DNA from: Streptomyces roseochromogenus subsp. oscitans DS 12.976
GTDB taxonomy: Bacteria; Actinomycetota; Actinomycetes; Streptomycetales; Streptomycetaceae
Length of the DNA stretch: 64,000 nt
Assembly: GCF_000497445.1 (NCBI RefSeq)
Contig: NZ_CM002285.1
Span: forward strand, 2,343,516-2,407,515
Reading direction: 5' to 3'
The notes under the pieces are model-generated. The model searched no databases. It was not told where the DNA came from and saw only the letters and a list, made by a program, of their open reading frames with translations. Both the position numbers and the translations under genes were made by a program. Below, one piece after another: positions 45,959 to 54,524 of the stretch (its first letter is position 1; every line of letters begins with the position of its first letter).

Positions 45959-46542
45959 CAGATGGTCCCTTCGAGGTCCTCTCGCATGCGCACGCCCTCG
46001 CGCATGATCTTCCCCATGATCACTGCGGCGAGGCCGGCGAGGACGAGCACCAGCGGACCGGAGACCGTCGGCCCGGAACCCACGACCGGCGCCATGCTCC
46101 CGACGAGCCAGGACCGCGACCAGCCGACGACGAGGCCGGCCAACGGCGTGCCCACGGCAACGAACCAGCCGAGTACGGAGAGCCGTCGCGACACCGCGTC
46201 GGTGAACGGCCCCTGCGACAGGACGGCCTTGAGCAGCTGGGAGAAGAGCAGCAGCGCGAGGGAACCGAACAGCAGCCAGGGCAGTTCGCCCCCGAGGTCT
46301 GCGGCGCGCTGCCCCACGGAGGGGTTGTCCTGGCAGAGGCGCGTGGCACTGCTGGACCCCTTTACGCCCTTGCCGACCGGCAAGTTGTCCGCCAGCGAGG
46401 CATTGTGCCAGAAGTCCGTCTGCACGCAGACCGCTCCGTCGTCGAGCATATGCGTGACCGCCGTACCGATGAAGGCGAGACCGCAGAGAACCGCCAGCGC
46501 AAAGGTCACCGAGGCCAGGGTTCTTGTGAGTCGTGTGTTCAT
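45958..46542 (-). CDS. DUF2975 membrane protein
   Basis: 194 aa. Four TM segments: LASVTFALAVLCGLAFIGTA, LPWLLFGSLALLLFSQLL, VLGWFVAVGTPLAGLVVGW and GPLVLVLAGLAAVIMGKIM. The end MREGVRMREDLEGTI is typical of the family. The extracytoplasmic loop has two Cys. DUF2975 proteins regularly pair with short XRE regulators. Function unknown. Confidence 0.88.
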   Translation of the reverse strand: MNTRLTRTLASVTFALAVLCGLAFIGTAVTHMLDDGAVCVQTDFWHNASLADNLPVGKGVKGSSSATRLCQDNPSVGQRAADLGGELPWLLFGSLALLLFSQLLKAVLSQGPFTDAVSRRLSVLGWFVAVGTPLAGLVVGWSRSWLVGSMAPVVGSGPTVSGPLVLVLAGLAAVIMGKIMREGVRMREDLEGTI

Positions 46543-46554
46543 CGCACCCCTTCC

Positions 46555-46604
46555 TATCGATTTTCGATATGCCCAAGGCTAGAGGAGCATATCGATATTC
46601 GACA
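46555..46604 (-). promoter_or_regulatory. Two palindromic operators upstream of the DUF2975-XRE operon
   Basis: TATCGATTTTCGATA (46555-46569) and TATCGATATTCGACA (46590-46604) share the TATCGA-N3-TCGAya core, with centres 35 bases apart. The whole block is A+T-rich compared with its surroundings and covers the probable promoter, 13 bases from the start codon. Confidence 0.75.
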
Positions 46605-47477
46605 AGTTCACGGCCGCCGACGAGGCCCCCAGGCAGAGCCGGGGGCCGACGTCCACCCGGAATCGGCCGATATGAGCGTTCCGGCCTCTCTGCGATCAGC
46701 CGGGTCCTGACCCTCGGTTGGATGATCTCGCTGGCGAGTCTCAGCTGACCCATCGGACACGCCTTGGAGACGGCCTGCAACGGCTCCCGAGGAACGCTGT
46801 ACGGGCGGCGCGACGCCTGCCGTCTCGCCGGCGATGAGGAAGATTGCCGCGGGTGGGCACCCCCGTCGGCCGCGATCACGATGCCCACGAGGACGACGAA
46901 GGGGCCGGTCACCATCGCTGACGCGGCAGACCGGGCACCTGCCGGCTGAAGCCGTGCCTCCGGTTTCAGGCGGCCTGTGGGGGGTCGTGCTGGTGGATCA
47001 CCATGTCTTCGCGGCGGCCAGGAGGTACTCCCGGACGAGCGTCACGTGAGGGTTGGTGGAGCTGCCCGGGCGTCGGACCTGCGCCGCACGCGAGGACGGC
47101 CCCGGCCGTCCGCTCGACCACGGCGTCATCACACCGCGCCTCGACCTGCTGTACCACTGGTCGGCCAGGACGCTCGCCGAGCCGCGACCGGCGGCACTGC
47201 CGGACGCCGGGATCCTGGCGTATCAACTGGCCCGCGCAAGCCGCGCAGCCCTGTCGGCCGAAGCCGTCGGTGCTGGTCCGCGCCCTGCGCAGGGGCCTGC
47301 ACGCGCCGCGTCGAGGTCCTGTGACAGATCTCAGGCGTTGAGCCTCATGCCACTGCGAGTGAGCGTCTCGATCCGACTCCAGCTCCGGTCGTGAGTCAGG
47401 GCATGTCGGCGGGTCCTACCGCTGCAAGTGCGCGCCGGTAAGTCCATCCTGCCGCGGTGTCCCTTGAAGCATCGTCG
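46605..47477. other. Region without a recognised gene
   Basis: About 870 bases. Several overlapping ORFs occur on both strands (for example one on the plus strand around 47053-47394 reading ITPRLDLLYHWSARTLAEPR), but no ribosome site, known motif or consistent frame supports any. Probably gene remnants. Confidence 0.4.
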
Positions 47478-48641
47478 TCAGCGCCAGCGGACGGCTTGGA
47501 TCCGGCGGACGGCCTCGACGATTTGTGAGGAGTCGGCGCAGACGGTCAACCGCAGGTAACCCTCGCCGCCGGGGCCGAACCCGGTAGCGGGAATGCCCAG
47601 CACTCGGGCGTCCTCGAGCAGTTTCTTGGCGAACCCCTCGCTGGTCAGGCCGTAGGGCGTGCGCACCAGGCAGTAGAAGGTGGCTTTCGGGCGGAGCACG
47701 TCGAGGCCGGCGGCCTCCAGACCGTCGCACAGCAGCCGCATCCGGTCACGGTAGGTGGCGCGCAGGCGGTCCGGATAGCCGGTGTGATCGGTCAGGGCGC
47801 GGGCAGCGGCATGCTGGATCGCGCCGAAGGTACCTGAGTCAGTCTGCGTCTTGATGGCGCGCAGGGCAGTGATGGCGGTGGAATCACCTGCGGCGAATCC
47901 GACGCGCCAGCCGGGCATGTTGTACGTCTTGGACAGGGAATGGAACTCGATGCCGCAGTCCATCGCCCCGGGAGAAGCCAGGAAGGAGGGTGGTGGCGCG
48001 CAGTCGTAGTAGATCTCGCTGTAGGCGAGGTCCGAGGCGACGAGGATGTCATGCTCCAAGGCGAACTGGGCCAGCCGGTCGAAGAATTCGGTGGTCGCGA
48101 GGGCGGCGGTCGGGTTGTTCGGGTAGCAGACCCAGAACAGCTTCGCCCGCCGGGCCACCTCGTGCCCGATGGCGTCCAGGTCCGGCAGGAAGCCGTTGCT
48201 CTCGCACAGCGGGACACGTACGACGTCGGCGCCGCACCAGCGCGCCCAGGTCGCGTACACCGGGTATGCCGGATCGGGCACCAGCACCACGTCGCCCGGG
48301 TCGACGAGTCCCAGCGCCAGATGCGCCATCGCCTCCTTGCTGCCCAGCGTCGCCACCACCTGTGTCTCGGCATCTGCCCGGACCCCGAAGCGGCGTGCCA
48401 GGAACGCGGCGGCAGCCTCCCGCAGCTCCTGTGTGCCGTCGTACGGCGGATACCGGTGGTACAGCGGGTCCCCAACCGCCTCACGCACCGCTGCGACGAT
48501 GTGCTCCGGTGTCGGCAGATCGCAGTCGCCCACGCCCAGCACGATCGGCGCCAGCCCGTCCTGTTCCGCCAGCGCCCGCGTCCTGTCAATGAACGAGAAC
48601 AGGTAGTCCTCCGTGCTGAGCAGACGCCTCGACTGACGCAC
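47478..48641 (-). CDS. Class I/II PLP aminotransferase (LL-DAP/alanine aminotransferase-like)
   Basis: 387 aa from GTG (VRQSRRLLSTEDYLFSF) with GGAGG seven bases upstream. The ATG two codons earlier lies too close. PLP-fold motifs: VATLGSKEAMAHLALGL, WVCYPNNPTAALATTE, DLAYSEIYYDCAPPP and SLSKTYNMPGWRVGFAAGD, where the lysine binds PLP. The N-terminal GVGDCDLPTPEHIV fits the aspartate aminotransferase fold I subgroup. The substrate is uncertain. The neighbours give no pathway. Confidence 0.9.
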   Translation of the reverse strand: MRQSRRLLSTEDYLFSFIDRTRALAEQDGLAPIVLGVGDCDLPTPEHIVAAVREAVGDPLYHRYPPYDGTQELREAAAAFLARRFGVRADAETQVVATLGSKEAMAHLALGLVDPGDVVLVPDPAYPVYATWARWCGADVVRVPLCESNGFLPDLDAIGHEVARRAKLFWVCYPNNPTAALATTEFFDRLAQFALEHDILVASDLAYSEIYYDCAPPPSFLASPGAMDCGIEFHSLSKTYNMPGWRVGFAAGDSTAITALRAIKTQTDSGTFGAIQHAAARALTDHTGYPDRLRATYRDRMRLLCDGLEAAGLDVLRPKATFYCLVRTPYGLTSEGFAKKLLEDARVLGIPATGFGPGGEGYLRLTVCADSSQIVEAVRRIQAVRWR

Positions 48642-48929
48642 CCTCATACCTCCATGCCGGCAACCGCCGACGCTGATCGTCCACCCGTAAACGGGCCAGC
48701 GGTACTCCCTGTTGGTCTCGGACAGCCGACGTCTCGATAGTGATGGTCGGGTGCAGGTCCTGCCCACAGCGGTGCGTCGCTTTGGGTGAGAGCCTGGAGC
48801 TTGCCGTCACGGATGGGAGACCGGGCGTACCGCAGACCTCGTATGCATGCGCCGCAGCGCTTTCGAGAACTCCACTGGCTCGCAACGAACGCCGCCTTGG
48901 TGCTGAGCAGACTGAGCCATGAGGCCCAG

Positions 48930-49542
48930 GACACTGGTTCGGGCTTGACGGGGTGGTAGAGCGTGTTGGGCCTTTTCGGCCAGAGAGTGTGGCGGAGACG
49001 CCACCGCATCGTGCCAAGGTGCTCCAGCTTTCCGTCCGGCCGGGAAAGGCTCGAATAGAACCGGTTGGTCATCCCCGGCGGTACGAACCGCCCGATACCG
49101 CCGATGTCGGCGACCTCCATTCCAACGTGGTGTCTGACCGTCGGGATCACGCACTCGCAGTGCCCGGACCAGCCTCTCAGGAGATGCTCTTCCACGGCTT
49201 GCCCGCGGTGGCGGAGAAGAAGACGGCCCAGTCACCCGTGAAGCGAACGTCATATTCGATGAGCCAGTAATCGTCGTACGGGTGGTTTCGCGCGAAGTCG
49301 AGGACTGGCAGGTGGCAGCTGCCGGGGACGATGTCCCGCGCGAGCGTTCTCGGGTACCCCGCTTTGAGGTCTTCGAAGTCGAAGGACTGGGAGCAGTGCA
49401 CGAGCCTGTCCGGTGGTGCGGTCGGGGAATCGGCCAGAATCCTCACATCACCGAATACCCCGGCTTCCCTTGCCAACTTGTCGAATGCGTGGACAGTTTC
49501 GCCGTCGAAGGTGTGCGTGAGAAAGAGGATTGCCGTTCTCAT
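48930..49542 (-). pseudogene. Frameshifted gene of unknown function (DUF3405-like)
   Basis: Begins MRTAILFLTHTFDGETVHAF and continues through DDYWLIEYDVRFTGDWAVFF, then stops at 49177. In other frames the likely continuation reads VADIGGIGRFVPPGMTNRFY, GTMRWRLRHTLWPKRPNTLY and HPVKPEP. The parts look like one former protein with a deletion and frame change near 49190. The family assignment rests on the YWLIEYDVRFTGDW segment. Confidence 0.5.
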
Positions 49543-49776
49543 CTATCACTCGTGATTCGATCGCGGACACGAGAAGGCGCGCTATGGCGTGCCGCCAGCG
49601 ACCAGATGGTGCCAGCAGAAGCGTTTCGCCACAATGGGGAGGTATCCGGTTTTGGCCATGACGCACCGAGAGCGCTTCCGCGCGGATGCGGCATGCCAGG
49701 CGGGGGACGTCGTCCATGAGGCGCCGCGCCCCGTCTGCCCATGCCCCGGCTGCTGTCGGGAGAGCCCTGTCCCGGG

Positions 49777-50436
49777 TCACTCTCGCCGCACGGCGACGAA
49801 CTGGGTGACCGCCGTGAACGCGACCAGGATCGCGGCCGCGATCGCCAGCATGCCCCCCGTGGGAGCCAGCAGCTTCGTCGCGTGGGGCGTCGTCGACATC
49901 AGGGTGAGCAGCCGATTGACCGGGGGCATGCCCTTGGCGAAGAGGGCTGCCATCACCAGCGCGACGGCGGACACCACCGCGTATCCCTGCCGTCTGAAGA
50001 CCAGCCGCGAGCACAGCACGCCGATGGCGATACCCACGAACGCGCAGGTGAGCTGGGCCTCGATGCCCAGCAGAAGATCGTCCATGGTGACGGTGTAGCG
50101 GCCCATCCACAGCGGGAAGAGCAAGCCGAAGACCATCAGCGCCAGACAGCTCAGCACAGCCGTGCCGATCGCCGCGAGCAGAACCTTCAGCGACCGGCCG
50201 CCGGACGCGACGACGACGATGGCCCGCTGTGTCGGTTCGTCCAGGCTCATCAGCGCGACGGTCAGCCATGTCGAGCAGACGAACAGCGCACCGCCGGAGG
50301 AGGCGTAGGCAGGAGGCAGGGGGCCGCTGCCGTTCACGGTCAGCACGCCCAGCAGGCCCATGAACAGGAGCAATGGGGCGACGTAACGCTGGGTGTGCAG
50401 CACGGTGGCGAACGTGTAGCGGATGAGGGCGATCAC
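49777..50436 (-). CDS. ABC transporter permease
   Basis: 219 aa from GTG. About six TM helices, among them YVAPLLLFMGLLGVLTVNG, VLLAAIGTAVLSCLALMVFG, LTCAFVGIAIGVLCSRL and AIAAAILVAFTAVTQFVAV. No extracellular domain is seen. The start overlaps the ATPase stop by four bases (GTGA), so the two are coupled. It is an ABC-2-like exporter half, of the type used for antibiotics or peptides. Substrate unknown. Confidence 0.85.
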   Translation of the reverse strand: MIALIRYTFATVLHTQRYVAPLLLFMGLLGVLTVNGSGPLPPAYASSGGALFVCSTWLTVALMSLDEPTQRAIVVVASGGRSLKVLLAAIGTAVLSCLALMVFGLLFPLWMGRYTVTMDDLLLGIEAQLTCAFVGIAIGVLCSRLVFRRQGYAVVSAVALVMAALFAKGMPPVNRLLTLMSTTPHATKLLAPTGGMLAIAAAILVAFTAVTQFVAVRRE

Positions 50437-51362
50437 TGCATGCCTCCGTTCGTGCACCGCATGCCTTCGTTCGTGCACCGCATGCCTCCGTTCGCGGCGG
50501 CGTCCCGCGCAAGGAGGTCCGCGGCCGGCCCTTCCACCCGTTCCACGGACCAGCCGTGCTGAAGCGCGGTGAACAGCAGGGCGTCGGTGGTCTCGCGGGT
50601 CACTCTCACCCGGACCCCCGAGGCCGTGCGGCTCACCGCCAGCACGCCGTCCAGCTCCTCCCAGACGAGGTCCTGAGGCACGCGGCCGCCCAGGTACCCG
50701 GTCAGGACGACGTCGGAGGAGGGCCGGTGCCCGTCCGGCCGGGACTCCGGTGCGCGGAGCGAGACCCGGCCCTCGCTGACGCTGTAGGTGCGGGTGGCGC
50801 GGGCCCGCGTCACCGACTCGCGGTGGTCTGTGAAGATCACCGTTCCTCCGGCGCCGGCGACCTCGGTGATGATCTCGGCCAGGACGCCGTGGGCGTCGGC
50901 GTCCAGCCCCGACCACGGCTCGTCGAGGACGAGCAGCCCGGGCTCCACCAACAGGGCCTGGGCCACCGCGACCTTCTGGGCGTTGCCCTTGGACAGGCTC
51001 CGCAGCGGGGCCTGCTTGCCGCCCACCAGCGCCAGCCTGTCCAGCAGCTTGTCCGCCCGCGACGAGGCAACCGAGGTGGTCAGCCCGCGCACGCGTCCCA
51101 CATGGGTCAGGTAGGCCACCGCCGACATGCGTTCGTTGGGGGCGAATCGGTCGGGCACGTAGCCCACGACCGGTGGCCGCGCGCTCACCCGGCCGCGGGT
51201 CGGCCGGGACAGGCCCACCGCGATCCGCAACAGCGTCGACTTTCCGGAACCGTTCCCGCCTGTGAATGCCACGACCTCTCCCGCCGGGACCTCCACGTCG
51301 ACGTCACTCAGGATCCAATCGCCACGGCCATAGCGCTTACTCACTGCTTGAAGTCGTAACAA
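50433..51362 (-). CDS. ABC transporter ATP-binding protein
   Basis: 309 aa from TTG (LLRLQAVSKRYGRGDWILSD) with GGAGGAG six bases upstream. Walker A is FTGGNGSGKSTLLRI, the signature is RSLSKGNAQKVAVAQ, with K in place of the usual second G, and Walker B is LLVLDEPWSGLDAD. The C-terminal third is an extra domain ending in NGGMRCTNEGMRCTNGGMQ, encoded by 21-bp repeats. It overlaps the small ORF upstream by 22 bases and the permease downstream by four. Confidence 0.9.
   Translation of the reverse strand: MLRLQAVSKRYGRGDWILSDVDVEVPAGEVVAFTGGNGSGKSTLLRIAVGLSRPTRGRVSARPPVVGYVPDRFAPNERMSAVAYLTHVGRVRGLTTSVASSRADKLLDRLALVGGKQAPLRSLSKGNAQKVAVAQALLVEPGLLVLDEPWSGLDADAHGVLAEIITEVAGAGGTVIFTDHRESVTRARATRTYSVSEGRVSLRAPESRPDGHRPSSDVVLTGYLGGRVPQDLVWEELDGVLAVSRTASGVRVRVTRETTDALLFTALQHGWSVERVEGPAADLLARDAAANGGMRCTNEGMRCTNGGMQ
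50440..50498 (-). repeat. 21-bp tandem repeat at the 3' end of the ABC ATPase gene
   Basis: Nearly three copies of GCATGCCTCCGTTCGTGCACC occur. On the minus strand each unit carries GGAGGCATG or a one-base variant. It encodes the repeated N-G/E-G-M-R-C-T end of the ATPase, and the last copy lies just before the permease start. Confidence 0.85.
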
Positions 51363-51538
51363 GTGAGCTCCTCCGTCCGTACGCCGACCTCAGCTGCATG
51401 AAGATTGCAGGTTACGGTGCCTGAACTCGGCGAGAAACGCGGCTGATTGGCTCCGCCCGTGCCACCGTAGAAGCCGTAGAAGTGGCCGCTCGGCTCGTCT
51501 CCCCTCCCGTCGGGCGCACACTGGAAGTGGAAGGGCAT
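51341..51538 (-). CDS. Small Cys/Gly-containing protein upstream of an ABC transporter
   Basis: 65 aa starting at ATG 51538. The first half reads MPFHFQCAPDGRGDEPSGHF, then YGFYGGTGGANQPRFSPSSG and TVTCNLHAAEVGV, with Cys7, Cys44 and Cys60. Codon third positions are strongly GC in the first 30 codons, supporting coding. It has no Sec signal peptide and only a weak ribosome site. Its end overlaps the ATPase start by 22 bases. It could be a substrate peptide of the transporter or a non-functional ORF. Confidence 0.4.
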   Translation of the reverse strand: MPFHFQCAPDGRGDEPSGHFYGFYGGTGGANQPRFSPSSGTVTCNLHAAEVGVRTEELTCYDFKQ

Positions 51539-51567
51539 GCACCATGAGCCGCACCTGGAGGTGAGCC

Positions 51568-51993
51568 ATGAGCACCCTCGAGCTACACGTCGACGTCGGG
51601 GTTCCGGTCGACAAGGCCTGGGAGACGCTGCACCGAGTGGAGAACTATCCGCGCTTCGTGGAGGGAGTGCGGGGCGCGCGTACGGAGGCGGGGGGCCGAG
51701 CGCATCTGGACGTCGAGGCGGGGGGCCGGGCCCGCGAGGTCGAGGCCGAGGTCAGCGACCGCGGCGAGCGCGTGATGGAGTGGCTCACCACGAGCGCTCC
51801 CGAGCTGACGGGTTCCTTCTCGGTCCAGCCGATCGACCAGAACCACACCCGGATCCAGGCACGGCTGGAGTACGACCCGAGCACGGTCCGGGACGCCTTC
51901 GGCGGGCCGAAGGGCTTCGCCCAGACGAACGCGATCCAACGGCTCGTACGCAGCGATCTGGAGCACTTCAAGGAGTACGTGGAACGGGGCTGA
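51568..51993 (+). CDS. SRPBCC (polyketide cyclase/coenzyme Q-binding-like) family protein
   Basis: 141 aa with GGAGG six bases before ATG. It starts MSTLELHVDVGVPVDKAWET, then RVENYPRFVEGVRGA, RVMEWLTTSAPELTGSFSVQ and HTRIQARLEYDPSTVRDAFG, the usual helix-grip pattern. The C-terminal helix ends DLEHFKEYVERG. It binds a hydrophobic ligand of unknown identity. Only 29 bases separate it from the divergent small ORF. Confidence 0.88.
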   Translation: MSTLELHVDVGVPVDKAWETLHRVENYPRFVEGVRGARTEAGGRAHLDVEAGGRAREVEAEVSDRGERVMEWLTTSAPELTGSFSVQPIDQNHTRIQARLEYDPSTVRDAFGGPKGFAQTNAIQRLVRSDLEHFKEYVERG

Positions 51994-52058
51994 GCGGCAT
52001 AAACGCGGCAGGCTCAGCACACGGCGGGATCAACGCTGCCGAGCAGTCGGTACACCGC

Positions 52059-52337
52059 TCAGATCTCCAGCACTGCGTCGCAATCCGGGCAGACCACGGA
52101 GGCGTACTCGGCGGGGTACCAGGGCGCTCCGGGGTCCTCGGAGGGCTTCCAGCGGGCCGTCTGCATGGCGAAGGTGTCCTTGCCGCAGAGGGTCCGCGGT
52201 CCCGCGGTGGTGCGCGACCCCGGCGCTGCGGGGGCCGCGTGCACCTTGCGGACGCGCTGTTCCGCCCCACCCGGCGGTCCCGGGGAGGAACGCGCCGCCA
52301 CGGGCTTGTCGACTTCGTAGACGACGATCTCGGGCAT
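52059..52337 (-). CDS. Small conserved protein with a Cys pair
   Basis: 92 aa, MPEIVVYEVDKPVAARSSPG, then RTLCGKDTFAMQTARWKPSE and a C-terminal VVCPDCDAVLEI. LCGK plus CPDC could bind zinc. It is conserved in Streptomyces, function unknown. It is divergent from the PCMT-type methyltransferase gene with 40 bases between starts. Confidence 0.7.
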   Translation of the reverse strand: MPEIVVYEVDKPVAARSSPGPPGGAEQRVRKVHAAPAAPGSRTTAGPRTLCGKDTFAMQTARWKPSEDPGAPWYPAEYASVVCPDCDAVLEI

Positions 52338-52378
52338 GTCTCCACGGTAGGCGGTCACGAGACCGAACGGCGCGTGCC

Positions 52379-53095
52379 GTGAACGTCGTACCCGGTGAAC
52401 CGGATGATCTCGTGCGGGCGCTCATAGCCGCCGGGGTCCGGGACGAACGGCTGCTCGCGGCCGTGCGGACGACGCCCAGGGCGGGGTTCGTCCCGGCAGG
52501 TCAGGCGGCTGCCGCCTACCGGGACGTACCCGTCGCGATCGGGCAGGGGCAGGTCACCACGCAGCCTTCGCTGTCCGCCATGATGATCGAGGGCCTGGGT
52601 CTGGGCGGATCCGAGCACGTGCTGGAGGTCGGTACGGGTCTCGGCTTCCAGACCGCGCTGCTCGCCGGGCTGGCCGCGGACGTGGTCAGCATCGAGATAC
52701 GGCCGGACATAGCCCGCCAGGCACGGGTGAACCTCGCACGTCAGGGCGTGCGGAACGTGGAGCTGCGGGTCGGCGACGGCAGCGGCGGGGTGCCGGACCG
52801 TGCTCCGTACGACGCCGTTCTCGTGTCGGCCGCGTTCCCGGAGGTGCCCTCGCCGCTGGTCGCCCAGGTGAGGCCGGGCGGCCGCCTGGTGCAGCCGATC
52901 GGGCCGGGCGGGCACGAGCAGGTGGTGTGCTTCGAGCGCACCGCGTCGGGGCTGGCATGGCTGCGGGTGCTGACCCCGGCCTGCTTCGTCCGGCTGCAGG
53001 GGCGATACGGCTTTCCGTCAGACGACTTCCCGCCGGACGAAATCCCGCCAGACGATTTCCCGCCGGCCGATTTCCCGCCGGACGAGGCGGAGTGA
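52379..53095 (+). CDS. Protein-L-isoaspartate O-methyltransferase family protein
   Basis: 238 aa from GTG (NVVPGEPDDLVRALIAAGVR). GQGQVTTQPSLSAMMIEGLG precedes the SAM-binding VLEVGTGLGFQTALLAGLA. DAVLVSAAFPEVPSPLVAQV and PGGRLVQPIGPGGHEQVV complete the PCMT fold. It would repair isoaspartyl residues or methylate another carboxylate. The C-terminus carries a short repeat FPPDEIPPDDFPPADFPPDE encoded by 15-bp tandem units. Confidence 0.9.
   Translation: MNVVPGEPDDLVRALIAAGVRDERLLAAVRTTPRAGFVPAGQAAAAYRDVPVAIGQGQVTTQPSLSAMMIEGLGLGGSEHVLEVGTGLGFQTALLAGLAADVVSIEIRPDIARQARVNLARQGVRNVELRVGDGSGGVPDRAPYDAVLVSAAFPEVPSPLVAQVRPGGRLVQPIGPGGHEQVVCFERTASGLAWLRVLTPACFVRLQGRYGFPSDDFPPDEIPPDDFPPADFPPDEAE
53015..53085 (+). 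repeat. 15-bp tandem repeats in the PCMT-family gene
   Basis: Four units of the type GACTTCCCGCCGGAC encode F/I-P-P-D/A-D/E repeats at the C-terminus. Confidence 0.85.
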
Positions 53096-53157
53096 GGCGG
53101 AGTTGGGGGCGGCACGGAGTTCCGCCTCCTCCCGTCGGCCCGTCGGCCCGTCGCCCC

Positions 53158-53907
53158 CTATGCGTCCGCGACGCGTACGACCGCCAGCGTGATGTTGTCG
53201 GGGCCGCCCGCCGCGATCGCGGCCTTCCACAGCTCGAAAGCCGCCCGGCCGTCGTCGTGCTCCCGCATCAGCTCGTCGAGTTCATCCTGCGGCACGGGGT
53301 CGGTCAGACCGTCGGTGCAGATGAGATAGCGGTCGCCGGGAGACAGGGACTCCGCTCTCACATGGGGGCGGACGGCGCGGTACGAGCGGCTGCCGCCCAG
53401 GCACTGGGTGACGATCGACGTGGTGCGCCGCCCGGGTTCGAGCGGAGGACTGTCGTCGACGCTCACCTGGCGCAGCCCGTCGGTGGAGGCTGCGAAGACC
53501 CGGCTGTCGCCCACGTTGAACACCAGCAGGGAGCCGGCTTGTACGACGATGCCGGCGATCGTCGTCCCCATGGCCGCCAGCTCGCCTCCCGCGTCGCCGC
53601 CGGCGGCCTCGTACACGGCGCGGTTGCAGGCGCTCAAGGCGTCGAGGACGGCATCCTCGCTGCTCAGGGCCGGTCCGAGGGACGCGATCCGGCGAGCCAC
53701 CAGGGCGCTGGCCACCTCGCCGCCGGGATGCCCGCCGAGCCCGTCGGCGACGGCGACGACCAGGGGCGTGCCGATCGGGAAGACCAGGGTCTGCGGACTC
53801 TCCGTCACCGTGGCGCACAGCGTCCACGGCCCGACGACGAGGCTGTCCTCGTTCCGCTCGCGGAGCAGCCCGGGATGGCTCAGCGCGCTCACCGTCACGT
53901 ACCGCAT
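53158..53907 (-). CDS. PP2C-family serine/threonine phosphatase
   Basis: 249 aa. Motifs: LRERNEDSLVVGP (motif 1), VVAVADGLGGHPGGEVAS (motif 2, Mg ligands), AAMGTTIAGIVV, FNVGDSRVFAA, YLICTDGLTDPVP and GGPDNITLAVVRV. All metal-binding aspartates are present. No membrane segment is seen. It dephosphorylates Ser/Thr kinase substrates, probably countering PknB-like kinases. It stands alone between convergent and divergent neighbours. Confidence 0.94.
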   Translation of the reverse strand: MRYVTVSALSHPGLLRERNEDSLVVGPWTLCATVTESPQTLVFPIGTPLVVAVADGLGGHPGGEVASALVARRIASLGPALSSEDAVLDALSACNRAVYEAAGGDAGGELAAMGTTIAGIVVQAGSLLVFNVGDSRVFAASTDGLRQVSVDDSPPLEPGRRTTSIVTQCLGGSRSYRAVRPHVRAESLSPGDRYLICTDGLTDPVPQDELDELMREHDDGRAAFELWKAAIAAGGPDNITLAVVRVADA

Positions 53908-54069
53908 GGAACGCCACCGCCTTCCCGTACGGGCCCGAGCAGTCGGTCGGCTAGCTGCGCAGGTCCACGGTGGGGCACCGTTCGCTGCCGTTGGTCATGG
54001 TTCAAGCGTAGGCGCCCGTCGGGAGAAACCCGCTGGAGACGCCGGCTCCGCTGCGCCTATGGTCGGGCA

Positions 54070-54429
54070 ATGAGTACTCGCACTTTCCGGATCACCGTCC
54101 GCGGCACCTTCGACAACCTCACCGACGCTCAACGGGCCGCGCTGCTGGCCGAGGCCGCCGAACACGACGTGCTGCGCTCCGCGTTCACGCCCGAGGGCAC
54201 CCTCACCTACGACATCGCCGCCCGGCCGGCCTTCGTCTTCCGTTTCTCCGACACCGGTGCGGAAGAGGAGGACATCCTGGAGGCGACCGAGCGGGCCGAG
54301 GCGGCGGCGCAGGCCTGGCTCACCGAGCGCGGCTACGGCTTCAAGAACCTCCGCTCCACCGCCGAGGACCTCTCCCAGGCGCCGATGGGCAAGCGGCAGC
54401 GACGCGCGGCACGCTCCATCGGCTCATGA
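54070..54429 (+). CDS. DUF6204 family protein
   Basis: 119 aa, MSTRTFRITVRGTFDNLTDA, then RSAFTPEGTLTYDIAARPAF and AWLTERGYGFKNLRSTAEDL. It is a compact ferredoxin-like fold by secondary structure. Conserved in Streptomyces, function unknown. It precedes the MarR gene by 95 bases. Confidence 0.8.
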   Translation: MSTRTFRITVRGTFDNLTDAQRAALLAEAAEHDVLRSAFTPEGTLTYDIAARPAFVFRFSDTGAEEEDILEATERAEAAAQAWLTERGYGFKNLRSTAEDLSQAPMGKRQRRAARSIGS

Positions 54430-54524
54430 AGCGAGGCGTTCCGACAGCGGATAAACTTGCGCACTCAAGGAGAGAGCAATGAGTGACCGAGTGGCACGCC
54501 CGGGGCGGGAGGTGAGCGGCGGCG

